Positions 54,121-64,000 of a stretch of 64,000 bases of DNA are shown piece by piece (the first letter of the stretch is position 1; each line of letters opens with the position of its first letter). Origin of the DNA: Amphiduros pacificus. Taxonomy: Eukaryota; Annelida; Polychaeta; Phyllodocida; Hesionidae. Both the position numbers and the translations under genes were made by a program. The notes beneath the pieces were generated by a model, which searched no databases, had not been told where the DNA came from, and saw only the letters and a list, made by a program, of their open reading frames with translations. The DNA lies in the NCBI GenBank assembly GCA_949316495.1, contig OX439000.1:10914501-10978500 (forward strand). The letters are read 5' to 3'.

Positions 54121-56089
54121 GGGCTCGGCCAAGCGGTAACGGAGGGACAGCATCACTGAACAGCATAACGTAAATGCATTTATTCCAGAAATACAAAATT
54201 ATTAGAAATACTTAATTATTGTTTTTGACAAAGCCCACTGAACATTACAATATGCCAAAGTATTGAGGATCATGCTGTAACAGTTTATGTATGGTATCAA
54301 AATATGTTTTCTGTAACGGAGGGACACTTTTGAACAGCAGCTTTGGAGTCATGTAGCAAAATGGGCTTAACATAAAGTTCTTATGAATATTCTTAAAAAT
54401 CACTATATCATATATCATCTACACATACCTAAGTATTAAATACCAAAATATCAAGTTTATAACCTTAACACTGTTTTATTTATTAAAGAAATATTGTCGT
54501 AACGGAGGGACAACAGAAAATAGTAACGGAGGGACACAAATGTTCAGCTGTAATCTTGTCAACAAGTAACTTCTGTAGCAAACTGTACATGTACTATTTA
54601 GGTGCTAAATCTTTATGAACTTGACAGAATAAATTTACAGAATAAATTGAATGAAATAACATAAGTTACAAAGACCAAATACATACCACAAATGACAACT
54701 GGGTACTAAGGATGGATTATGGTTAAAATAACCATGTGACAAAGGTGACCGTGGTACTGAACTGCCACATTAGACAGAATTTGGACATTTTATGAATCTA
54801 AATTATCCACAAGTGTAAATTATCTACAAGTTGGAGAGAATATGAGTTTAACAATGCTTAGAAATGCATACTATTTATGTTTTGGAAGACTAAGACTTAA
54901 AATGGACGCCAAGCTTTAAAGGTTATGCTAATGTCCAGGCCTGAGTGAAAAGTGAAAATATTAACAGAAAGATATGACGGACATGAGGTATAATGACGGC
55001 AGAAAGTAGCGGAATAAGATTAAGATTGGCAGCATTATCCCTAAGAATGGATTTGTCAGGTAAATTAGACACTTTGACAAGATCAAACGGTTACATAATA
55101 TCACAAGGAATCACACCTATCAAACAGCAATTGTGTTGTCTCTGATGGGACAGCTTGTGTACCCAGTGCAGGTCAGCTGGTGGCTTTCTTCCTCTGACTA
55201 AAGTACCAATGCAAACAAATATGATTTTTTTTTGCCATAAACTCAGACAGTATTGAAAACCAGTGTTTATAATATATGAGTATGTAGACAGGGAAATAGA
55301 ATTATGTATCAATGACCATGTTGATTGATGCATGAGTATAAACATGAAGTGTCTATTGTCTCTCAGGTGACAGACCACACATTCGCCAACCAATACATGT
55401 TTAACCAAATAAATTGTTTGTGTCCATTTCCACTTGACATAAACCACTTTAAGAAATAAAAATTGCTGGCAAATAACTGAAATAATAACAACTTGCATGA
55501 ACCTGAACATTTGTCCCTCCGTTACTAGTAACGGAGGGACAGGTTTTTTTCATATAAAATCAACCAAAAATTAAATGAGTTTCATAAAGCATACAGAAGG
55601 TTATGATACTTCACTATAAGCACCTTACTTCTAGAAAGTTTCACATTCCTTGTGATATGCTTTATAGCATGAGGTAAAAATTTCAATATTTTTTGTAACG
55701 GAGGGACATGTAACGGAGGGACAAATTCATATTTTAAAGTTTTCCCCCCAAAACATCTTTAGACTTGTGTGCCAAGAATTTGACTTTAAATAATGATAAC
55801 ATAGCATCTCAACTTTATTAAAGTCCCATTTCCACTACTTTGCATGTGATTTCTAATAAAATACACCATATTTTCTAAATTGATAGAAAAACGACGACAG
55901 ACAGCAAAATGAACCAACAAAATAGGGTCTTAAACAAATTGTGATTATTTCGCAACCAATTAGGGTAGAGAAAAAAATAAAACAGTTTCAGAAACTACAG
56001 TTTTTAGTTTATAAGGTACAATTTAAAAGAAACACATATTTTGAGTTTCACTTCTTCATGTTAATGTTCACTTCCCCTTGGCTGAGCCC
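54121..56089. mobile_element. TTTA-flanked 1,969-bp element with repeated 14-bp motif
   Basis: The ends GGGCTCGGCCAAG and CTTGGCTGAGCCC form a 13-bp inverted repeat with one mismatch. The 4-bp duplication TTTA lies at 54117-54120 and 56090-56093. Removing the insert restores the 196-bp repeat (AAATATTTAATAATTTT). The body holds eight exact copies of GTAACGGAGGGACA. The only sizeable frame, 55091-55510 on the minus strand (139 codons), has no recognised domain. No transposase is visible, so it is presumably non-autonomous; the superfamily is not assigned. Confidence 0.85.
54136..55723. repeat. Eight copies of GTAACGGAGGGACA
   Basis: Plus-strand copies are at 54136, 54313, 54499, 54523, 55528, 55695 and 55710, and one minus-strand copy is at 55512-55525. 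The copy pair at 55512-55541 makes a perfect 30-bp palindrome centred on TA. All eight are identical over 14 bases although the surrounding sequence is not repeated. Confidence 0.95.
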
Positions 56090-56534
56090 TTTAATAATTT
56101 TGATGATTTGGGGCAAGAAAATGTTCATCTCAGATTTCAATACAAAACAGTGACAATATATGAAATCTACATATTACAAATGGGGACTTAAAGAGCAGTT
56201 AGGCTTAACATTTAAACCATGGCTATACACCGTGTCATAACCGTACCTATATGCGTGCCCATTTCATATCCTCCAAAGCAATTTAGAATGAATCATTTAT
56301 AATTGGGGATATTGGCTAGATATGGTTGGAAAAGTATATATCATTGTATATGTATCACCTATACACTAGTCTTGCCCAAGAGGAAAATAAAGTGTATTTT
56401 CTTTTTGTGACCCTCTGAAAAAGTAATGGCTTATTCCATGACTATTTTTGTCTGATCTTTTCAATACACACGTCACTGACATCTTTACTCATTTATTGTT
56501 GTATTCACTTTCTTCCTGGGCAAAACTGATATAT
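56090..56534. other. Right flank of the TTTA element
   Basis: About 75 bases complete the interrupted 196-bp unit (to about 56165); the rest is unclassified. Confidence 0.5.
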
Positions 56535-56590
56535 TAGGTCTCATCTTGAATGACTGAAATAATGTTGAGAGTGATGTAAAATCCCAGTAA
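56535..56590 (+). repeat. SINE family 1 fragment
   Basis: TAGGTCTCATC, then ACTGAAATAATGTTGA and AGTGATGTAAAA, matches the last 60 bases of the SINE body at 63.4 kb. The head and the AAAC tail are missing. Confidence 0.7.
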
Positions 56591-56599
56591 ATCAAATAT

Positions 56600-57540
56600 T
56601 TGCATTATGAAAATTATTAAATATTTGCATTATCTTTGAGAAAACTGACATCTTGGATGCCCTGCAGGTTTCATACATTCTTACTGTTTTGTATTGAAAT
56701 CTGACATGAACAGTTTCTTGCCCCAAATCATGAAAATTATTAAATATTTTTGCACAAAACCAACAAATGTGAATAATATAACATGCCATTATCATTCATT
56801 TTTGATAATTATCATTTATGATTGCATTATCTTTGAGAAAACTGACATTTTAGATGCCCTGCAGGTTTCATACATTCTTACTGTTTTGTATTGAAATCTG
56901 ACATGAACAGTTTTTTGCCCCAAATCATGAAAATTATTAAATATTTCTGACCGAAACCAACAAATGTGAATAATATTACATGCCGTTATCATTCATTCTT
57001 GCTAATTATCATTTATGATTGCATTATCTTTGAGAAAACTGACATTTTAGATGCCCTGCAGGTTTCATATATTGTCACTGTTTACTATTGAAATGTAAGA
57101 TGAACAGTTTCTTGCCCAAAATCATGAAAATTATTAAATATTTTTGCACAAAACCAACAAATGTGAAAAATATAACATGCCATTATCATTCGTTTTTGAT
57201 AATTATCATTTATGATTGCATTATCTTTGAGAAAACTGACATTTTAGATGCCCTGCAGGTTTCATATATTGTCACTGTTTAGTATTGAAATGTAATATGA
57301 ACAGTTTCTTGCCCGAAATCATGAAAATTATTAAATATTTTTGCACAAAACCAACAAATGTGAATAATATAACATGCCATTGTCATTCATTTTTGATAAT
57401 TATCATTTATGATTGCATTATCTTTGAGAAAACTGACATTTTGGGTGCTCAGTAGATTTCATATATTGTCACTGTTTTGTATAGAAATAGGAGATGCACA
57501 GTTTCCTGCCCCATATCTTGATAATATTTTAATATTTATT
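56600..57540 (+). repeat. 196-bp repeat array, right block
   Basis: About five units start near 56625, 56825, 57020, 57222 and 57418, with landmarks GCATTATCTTTGAGAAAACT, TGCCCTGCAGGTTTCAT, GAACAGTTTCTTGCCC and AACCAACAAATGTGAA. The orientation is inverse to the left block. Confidence 0.9.
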
Positions 57541-58049
57541 CCATAGTATCGGCTCTGTTATGATGATAATGTACTCTTAGTTTTTTGTTGTTTAATATTG
57601 ACAATTGGGTGAAAATAATAATTGTGTTTCCCTAAAAAAAGTCCATATAATTTGTAGGAACATGCATCACTGGGCAGCTGTCATGGCATCAGGCTCACTT
57701 ATCAGCTAGTATGGGTAAATGGTCTGCATCACTCATCAACAAGATGGCCAGATGGTCCACATGCATCACTCATCAACAAGGGTAAGATGGTTGTTTTGAC
57801 TTCTACTTCTACATGTATCTGTCAGTCTTAGCAAAAATGCTTATTGATCAGTTATATCTATCATTTCGGGGTTTACAACTCTTATTGAAATGGAATAAGT
57901 TCACAATTTATCCATAAATAAACTTGAAAATGGTTTATTAAATCTTCTACACACAATTGTGAAAATTTGTGAAATCTATCTTAATTATAATTGTGTATTC
58001 CTTTGAGATTTATGTAATAAGCTTATGATTATTTGTAGGAACATCCATC
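57541..58049. other. Spacer with degenerate minisatellite-like copies
   Basis: CATGCATCACT, ATCACTCATCAACAAG and CAGCTAGTATGG fragments at 57660-57785 look like worn precursors of the 44-bp unit downstream. There is no gene. Confidence 0.5.
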
Positions 58050-59462
58050 TGGACAGGCAGTCACCATGCATCATTCTGTATCACCAGCTGATATGGACAG
58101 GCAGTCACCATGCATCACTCTGTATCACCAGCTGATATGGACAGGCAGTCACCATGCATCACTCTGTATCACCAGCTGATATGGACAGGCAGTCACCATG
58201 CATCACTCTGTATCACCAGCTGATATGGACAGGCAGTCACCATGCATCACTCTGTATCACCAGCTAATATGGACAAGTGGTCACCATGCATCACTCTGTA
58301 TCACCAACTGATATGGACAGGCAGTCACCATGCATCACTCTGTATCACCAGCTAATATGGACAAGTGGTCACCATGCATCACTCTGTATCACCAACTGAT
58401 ATGGACAGGCAGTCACCATGCATCACTCTGTATCACCAGCTGATATGGACAGGCAGTCACCATGCATCACTCTGTATCACCAGCTGATATGGACAGGCAG
58501 TCACCATGCACCACTCTGTATCACCAGCTTATATGGACAGGCAGTCACCATGCATCACTCTGTATCACCAGCTGATATGGACAGGCAGTCACCATGCATC
58601 ACTCTGTATCACCAGCTGATATGGACAGGCAGTCACCATGCATCACTCTGTATCACCAGCTGATATGGACAGGCAGTCACCATGCACCACTCTGTATCAC
58701 CAGCTTATATGGACAGGCAGTCACCATGCATCACTCTGTATCACCAACTGATATGGACAGGCAGTCACCATGCATCACTCTGTATCACCAACTGATATGG
58801 ACAGGCAGTCACCATGCATCACTCTGTATCACCAGCTAATATGGACAAGTGGTCACCATGCATCACTCTGTATCACCAGCTGATATGGACAGGCAGTCAC
58901 CATGCATCACTCTGTATCACCAACTGATATGGACAGGCAGTCACCATGCATCACTCTGTATCACCAGCTGATATGGACAGGCAGTCACCATGCATCACTC
59001 TGTATCACCAGCTGATATGGACAGGCAGTCACCATGCACCACTCTGTATCACCAGCTTATATGGACAGGCAGTCACCATGCATCACTCTGTATCACCAAC
59101 TGATATGGACAGGCAGTCACCATGCATCACTCTGTATCACCAACTGATATGGACAGGCAGTCACCATGCATCACTCTGTATCACCAGCTAATATGGACAA
59201 GTGGTCACCATGCATCACTCTGTATCACCAGCTGATATGGACAGGCAGTCACCATGCATCACTCTGTATCACCAACTGATATGGACAGGCAGTCACCATG
59301 CATCACTCTGTATCACCAACTGATATGGACAGGCAGTCACCATGCATCACTCTGTATCACCAACTGATATGGACAGGTGGTCACCATGCATCACTCTGTA
59401 TCACCAACTGATATGGACAGGCAGTCACCATGCACCACTCTGTATCACCAACTAATATGGAC
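58050..59462 (+). repeat. 44-bp minisatellite, about 32 copies
   Basis: The unit begins CATCACTCTGTATCACCAGC and ends GGCAGTCACCATG, 44 bases in all. Common variants are CAACTGATATGG, CAGCTAATATGGACAAGTGG, CAGCTTATATGG and CACCACTCTG. A higher-order pattern is visible: the same variant order recurs at 352-bp offset (58594 and 58946, eight units). Long open frames over it arise because three units make 132 bases, and are not evidence of a protein. Confidence 0.95.
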
Positions 59463-60519
59463 ACAGCGACTACTTTGCACCACAAGACAGAACTTAATAT
59501 CATAAGAATGACATTGCTATGGATCACCTGCTAATATGGACAAGTGGTTACCATCCATAACAATTAATTGTAGCCTGGTGGATAAAATGTGTATTATTGC
59601 ATTTATCATGATTTGTAAACTTCTGGTTGATAAACTTAATAAATAAGTCATAAACATATTTATGAGCATATTCTTTTTATATTTGTAAGTTTTATGTACA
59701 GTGATTAATTGATAGAAAAATTTAAAAGTTAAGAACAATTTACAAGTGTGAGTTCCAACAGCTTAGAGATGTGAATGTCATTTTATTTTGGGTTAAAAAT
59801 TGTGAATAGTATATAACTTATATTTTCTCAATAAATATTTACAATTAGTATATAACCTGTTTTTGTTTAAATTTTTCCTCTCCATACCTGACTACTTTAT
59901 ACCACAAGACAGTAAATATCACAAGAATGATATCACTCTGGATCACCTACTAATATGGACAAATGGTCACTGTGAATCACTATCTGATAGTAAACTGGCA
60001 TTCTGATAGCAAATAGTGAATTAAAAATTCAGATAGCAAAGATTTATTAATTTGATTTGGAAATTCCCTTTTTAGGAGTTATTTTTCCCCCACGCTCAAA
60101 TTAAGGTAAACTTCCGCCCGCCTTTCTTCAAGATGGGAGGGAAATTTCAGACTGACATCGTACATTGACAAGCTACTGTCGGTGCTATTGCATGTTTGCT
60201 GTGTAATCTTCATATAAGTATATTGTAATCTAGGTAATTTATGTCAACATTTTGGAGGCAAAACTGACAAAAGCAATGATGGAAAGATGAAAGGTAGAGG
60301 CGACAATGCCCCAAACAAGCTGTTCCCGGATGTGCCATGTGCAAAGAATTGGGTCAAATACGATCGCAGCGCTCTATAAATGCAGCGTAAATGTTAGAGC
60401 AGATAGGGAGAATTGTTTTGATTTATTTCAGAATTTGTATCCAGACTTCTAAACTTTCATTTCTAAGACACTGCCAATAACAATGATATTATCCAAATTG
60501 CATACCCTGTAGTTTTAAA
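59463..60519. other. Spacer with outlying minisatellite remnants
   Basis: CACCACAAGACAG, ATCACAAGAATGA and CTAATATGGACAA blocks at 59465-59555 recur at 59895-59975, about 430 bases apart. The rest, to 60519, has no recognised feature. Confidence 0.5.
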
Positions 60520-62035
60520 ATATTTGTAACTCTGCCAATAATGGACGGATTTGGACAATTTAAACACCTACAGACTCCCCAGGTCGTGTAGTTAATGATC
60601 ATATATGCTATCAAAGTGTACTATGCGTTACAAACAAAATAGATTGATGCACGCAGAAGATAGAAACATTGTTTTTTTCAAGTGGCCTTTCATAAAACCA
60701 CAGATTGACACGTTGCAAGCAATATATTTTGTCTTCACAGATTAACCTCATCTTTCAGATATAGGCAGATACATACATTGTGGTTACACCCTGCAAGTTT
60801 GGTGGAAATCGGACACTTATTTGTCTTTATTTTGATTAATTAACATTTAGATTTTGAATTTTGGCTTTCTCCATCGCATCATCATTTTCTTCATAGATTT
60901 TCACACTTTGTTACAAGTATTAAAATATTTGTAACTTTGCCAATAATGGACAGATTTGGACAGTTTAAACACCTGCAGACTCCCCAGGTCGTGTAGTAAA
61001 CAATCATATGTGCTTTAAAGTGTACTATGCGTTACAAACAAAAAAGATTGATGCACGCGGAAGATAGAAACATTATTGTTTTTTTCACGTATAGGCAGAT
61101 ACATACATTGTGGTCACAACCTGCAAATTTGATTGGAATCGGACAATTTTTTGTCTTTATTTTGATTAATTAACATCTGGATGTTGAAATTTAGAATTTT
61201 GGCTCTCTTCATCGCACCATGATTTTCTTCATATATTTTCACACTTTGTTACAAGTTTTAAAACATCTGTAACTCTGCGAATAATGGACGGATTTGGACA
61301 ATTTAAACACCTACAGACTCCCCAGGTCATGTTGTAAACGATCATATGTGTTATTAAAGTGTAGTATGCGTTACAAACAAAATATTAAGATGCACGCGGA
61401 AGATAGAAACATCTTTGTTTTTTTCAAGTGGCCTTTCATGAGACCACAGATTGACACGTTGTGAGCGATATTTTTTTTTCACAGATTAACTTCTTCTTTC
61501 AGATATAGGCAGATACATACATTGTGAGTATACCCTGCAAATTTGATTGGAATCGGACAATTATTTGTCTTTATTTTGATTAATTAACATTCGGATGTTG
61601 AAATTTAGAATTTTGGCTCTCTTCATCGCACCATGATTTTCTTCATAGATTTTCACACTTTGTTACAAGTTTTAAAATATTTGTAACTCTGCCAATAATA
61701 GACGGATTTGGATAATTTAAACACCAACAGACTCCCCAGGTCGTGTAGTAAACAATCATATGTGTTATTAAAGTGTACTATGTGTAACAAAGAAATTATT
61801 AAGATGCACGCGGAAGATAGAAACATCTTTGTGTTTTTCAAGTGGCCTTTCATGAGACCACAGATTGACACGTTGTGAGCGATATTTCTTTTTCACAGAT
61901 TAACTTCTTCTTTCAGATATAGGCAAATACATACATTGTGAGTATACCCTGCAAATTTGGTGGAAATCGAACAATTATTTGTCTCTATTTTGACTACTTC
62001 ATATTTGTATATTTAAAATTTGAATTTTGGCGCCA
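60520..62035 (+). repeat. About 410-bp satellite, four copies
   Basis: Units start at about 60525, 60930, 61266 and 61680 with TTTGTAACTCTGCCAATAAT, then GACTCCCCAGGTCGTGTAGT, GATGCACGCGGAAGATAGAA and ATAGGCAGATACATACATTG. The second unit lacks about 75 bases (the AAGTGGCCTTTCAT to CAGATTAAC part), giving 336-bp spacing. It abuts the right TIR of the 9.24-kb element. Confidence 0.9.
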
Positions 62036-62131
62036 CCCATGACGTCACCGGAAGTGCAAAAACTGCCGTCATTTATACCTCCCATTTGAAGAGTTCCCCG
62101 AACTCACGAGCGTCATCGGCCGCACTGTGTA

Positions 62132-63432
62132 ATTTGGATTAAATATGGTATCATGTGCAGGATTGTCTGGACAAGCAGCAATTTTTGCAGCATACTGAAG
62201 GGCAAGCTTTTCTCTTCTTAAATCAAGAGGCAGTTCATCTGCCTCTACTGCCAAGCTATCTGCAGGCGATGTACGAAATGCGCCAAGGCATAGTCGTAAA
62301 CCTTGATTTTGTATAGGATCGAGCATTTTAATATACGATGGACATGCTGATCCATATACCATACACCCATAATCAAGCTTTGAACGTACCAGTGCTCTGT
62401 ATAATTGTAATAATACATTACGGTCTCCTCCCCAGTCGGTATGGGCAAGAACTCGCAATAAATCTAAAGCCTTCTGGCATTTCTTTTTGACATATTTAAT
62501 GTGAGGGATAAAAGATAATTTCTTATCAAAAATAAGTCCAAGAAACTTAGTTTCTTCTACAACAGGTATCCGAGTTTGGCCTAAATAAAGATCAGGATCT
62601 GGGTGAATTTTCCATTTTTTACAAAAGTGCATACATACGGTTTTCTTTAGAGAAAATTTGAATCCATTATTTTCAGCCCATTCTTGTATTCTATTAAGGT
62701 GTTGTTGGAGCTGTCGTTCTATTGTATGCATGCTTGTAGACCTGTAACTCAAGTTGAAATCATCAACAAAAAGTGAGCAATCTGTTCCAGGTCTAACACA
62801 TTTTACAATGCTGTTGATTTTTATAATAAATAGGGTAACAGATAATATACTACCCTGTGGAACACCCATTTCCTGATCAAATACATCAGAAAGTGATGAG
62901 CCAACTCGGACCCTGAATTGTCTATTTGACAAGAAATTTTGAATAAAAAGGGGTAAATGACCCCTTAATCCCATATCATATAAATCACTCATTATTCCAT
63001 ATTTCCATGTAGTATCATAGGCTTTCTCCAAATCAAAGAAAATACTTACAACATGTTCGCCTTTAATAAAGCCCTCTCTTATAAATGTTTCTAAACGTAC
63101 CAGATGGTCAATAGTACTTCTAGTTTTTCTAAAGCCACTCTGTGCAACAGAAATATAAGCTGCATTTTCTAAAAACCAAACAAGACGTTCATTAATCATT
63201 CGTTCCATTGTTTTACAGATACAACTGGTCAAAGCAATGGGATGATAATTATTTGAGTCTGATGAGTCTTTGCCAGGCTTAGGAATGGGAATAATAGTAG
63301 CTTCACTCCACGAAGGAGGAAAATCACCACTTTCCCAAATTTTATTAAAGATATCCAAAAGATGTCCAAGTGTCTGGTCAGGAAGGTGTTTAAGGATTTG
63401 ATAGTGAATTTCATCAGGTCCAGGAGCTGTAT
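62132..63432 (-). pseudogene. LINE-I reverse transcriptase, copy C, split by insertions
   Basis: A continuous reading frame covers APGPDEIHYQILKHLPDQ, IPIPKPGKDSSDSN, FFDLEKAYD, GVPQGSILS, FVDDF and KFLGLIFDKKLSF through the thumb to NPAHDTIFNPN. All RT catalytic motifs (A, B, C) are intact. At 62130 it runs into the 9.24-kb element and acquires a short unrelated tail ending at 62069. On the 5' side it is interrupted by the SINE. The open state of RT here and of RNase H at 51986-52888 suggests both insertions struck a LINE that had not yet decayed much. The endonuclease, if present, lies beyond the window. Confidence 0.9.
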
Positions 63433-63747
63433 AAGGCCACGGGCTGTGGCGCAGTTGGTTAGGGCGCCAGCTTATTAGCACTAGTTCCTCTGTGGTGATC
63501 CAAAGGTCGTGGGTTCGAACCCCGGCCGTGCCGGGATTGAACTCATGATACAATTTCCCACATGAGCTGAGGCCTGTGCCAAAGGGTTAACCCGTTGTCC
63601 TTGTAAATCTGTGACCGGGTGGGTTGTCATGTCAAGGACCTGCGACATGACAATTCAGTGAGGCAGCACTATATCTGCTACAAGTAGGTCTCATCACGAA
63701 ATAACTGAAATAATGTTGAAAGTGATGTAAAACCCCAAACAAACAAA
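63433..63747 (+). mobile_element. tRNA-derived SINE, family 1, intact with TSD
   Basis: A 315-bp insertion flanked by CAGGAGCTGTAT at 63421-63432 and 63749-63760. The tRNA head has A box TGGCGCAGTTGG (63447-63458) and B box GGTTCGAACCC (63512-63522), the internal RNA polymerase III promoter. The body runs about 200 bases and the tail is AAAACCCC followed by AAAC repeats. It has no protein. It is presumably mobilised by a LINE; the partner is not evident from its tail. Fragments of the same family occur at 3664, 6112, 8560, 10676-10952 and 56535. Confidence 0.95.
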
Positions 63748-64000
63748 CCAGGAGCTGTATCATGAGATTTTTCTAAGGCAAGTTTTAAATCTGATATTGT
63801 AAATGACCTATTATATTGTTCTAAATTATTAGAAATGAAATTCAGTTGTTTTCTTTCTTTCCTATTTTTAATTTGTTGGAATTTTGCAGAATAATTGTCA
63901 GAGGAGGAATTGTTCGAAATTGTTTGACCTATTGTATTAGCTATTTCTGTGGGGTCTGTGATGGACTGACCATTTTTATTAAGGTGTTTAATCCTAAAAC

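Larger units (their letters stand above)
52883..62129. mobile_element. 9.24-kb TIR element inserted in a LINE
   Basis: Termini CACGGAGCGGCC (52886) and the complement of GGCCGCACTGTG (62129) begin inverted repeats of about 75-85 bp that also share GGAACTCTTCA and GCACTTCCGGT (left 52951-52960; right complement 62048-62057). The insert lies at a TA in LINE-I: copy A reads CAACATAATTTGG uninterrupted, whereas here CAACATA and TAATTTGG flank the insert. The body is a composite of 196-bp arrays, a nested element, a minisatellite and a satellite. No transposase was recognised. Superfamily unknown. Confidence 0.8.
62130..64000 (-). mobile_element. LINE-I copy C, 5' half (runs off the window)
   Basis: Starts at 62130 at the point complementary to the 3' half at 52882 and continues to the window edge, interrupted by a SINE at 63433-63747. 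Beyond the SINE (63761-64000) the RT linker remains readable on the minus strand (KHLNKNGQSITDPTEIANTI), without an obvious stop. Confidence 0.9.

Noticed and set aside
55091-55510. 139-codon minus-strand frame in the TTTA element as a transposase
   Set aside because: No DDE-type spacing or other motif could be read and the frame is rich in hydrophobic chance residues; left as unassigned.
58418-59191. 81-codon frames in the 44-bp minisatellite that look like a repetitive protein
   Set aside because: They arise because three 44-bp units make a multiple of three; stops depend only on TGATAT/TAATAT/TTATAT unit variants, and the composition is that of the repeat.
52883-62129. 9.24-kb insert as a Polinton-type element
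   Set aside because: No capsid, polymerase, integrase or protease frame is visible and the body is mostly tandem repeats; only the TIR form is shared.
63447-63522. A genuine tRNA gene
   Set aside because: A and B boxes are present, but the segment heads a 315-bp insertion with target duplication and an AAAC tail, and sister copies exist; it is a SINE.

Overview
This is animal (eukaryotic) DNA, AT-rich and built almost entirely of transposable elements and tandem repeats. No bacterial operons, ribosome-binding sites or phage genes are visible. The RNase H-bearing LINEs, CR1/L2-like LINEs, tRNA-derived SINEs, a tetranucleotide microsatellite next to tandem core repeats, and arrays rich in TGACCTTGA suggest a marine invertebrate, most likely a mollusc. 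That placement is inference. Only one plausible cellular gene was found: an uninterrupted 241-codon NADPH-dependent FMN reductase-like frame on the minus strand (28247-28972).

Layout. 0-10.6 kb: a SINE, a decayed RNase H-type LINE (family I), and a 2,448-bp segment repeated three times in tandem (2894-10237) that joins a LINE-I piece, a SINE tail and the 3' end of a second LINE (family B). 10.7-16.3 kb: an old SINE, then the longest CR1/L2-like LINE in the window (minus strand). Its 5' half encodes, in order, a stand-alone chromodomain frame, a Ser/Arg-rich frame, a coiled coil, an SGNH-like plus KH module, a CCCH finger and an APE endonuclease; the RT core is deleted. 18.0-20.5 kb: a GTCC/GTCT microsatellite and seven diverged 320-410-bp units carrying nuclear-receptor-like sites. 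21.7-32.4 kb: a roughly 10.7-kb foldback structure with about 2.2-kb inverted arms. The left arm holds a 1.5-kb TA-flanked insertion; the centre holds a CR1/L2-like LINE and the FMN reductase gene. 34.4-38.9 kb: further inverted repeats and no credible gene.

38.9-50.5 kb: three tandem copies of a composite (LINE-B 3' end, a dispersed repeat, and LINE-I), the last with a long open RT-RNase H frame. 51.6-64.0 kb: one LINE-I copy on the minus strand is split into two complementary halves by a 9.24-kb element with about 80-bp terminal inverted repeats. That element contains arrays of a 196-bp repeat, a nested 1,969-bp element (TTTA duplications) with eight perfect copies of GTAACGGAGGGACA, a 44-bp minisatellite of about 32 copies, and a 410-bp satellite. 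The LINE's 5' half carries a SINE with a clear 12-bp target-site duplication.

As a system, the window is a nest of insertions whose order can be read from split elements and target duplications, overlaid by two tandem amplifications that involve the same two LINE families. The most unusual coding observation is the chromodomain frame six bases upstream of a LINE's first long frame. The most unusual non-coding observations are the eight-copy 14-bp motif element and the foldback structure carrying an apparently intact enzyme gene. All family assignments come from reading motifs by eye; no alignment or database search was run.
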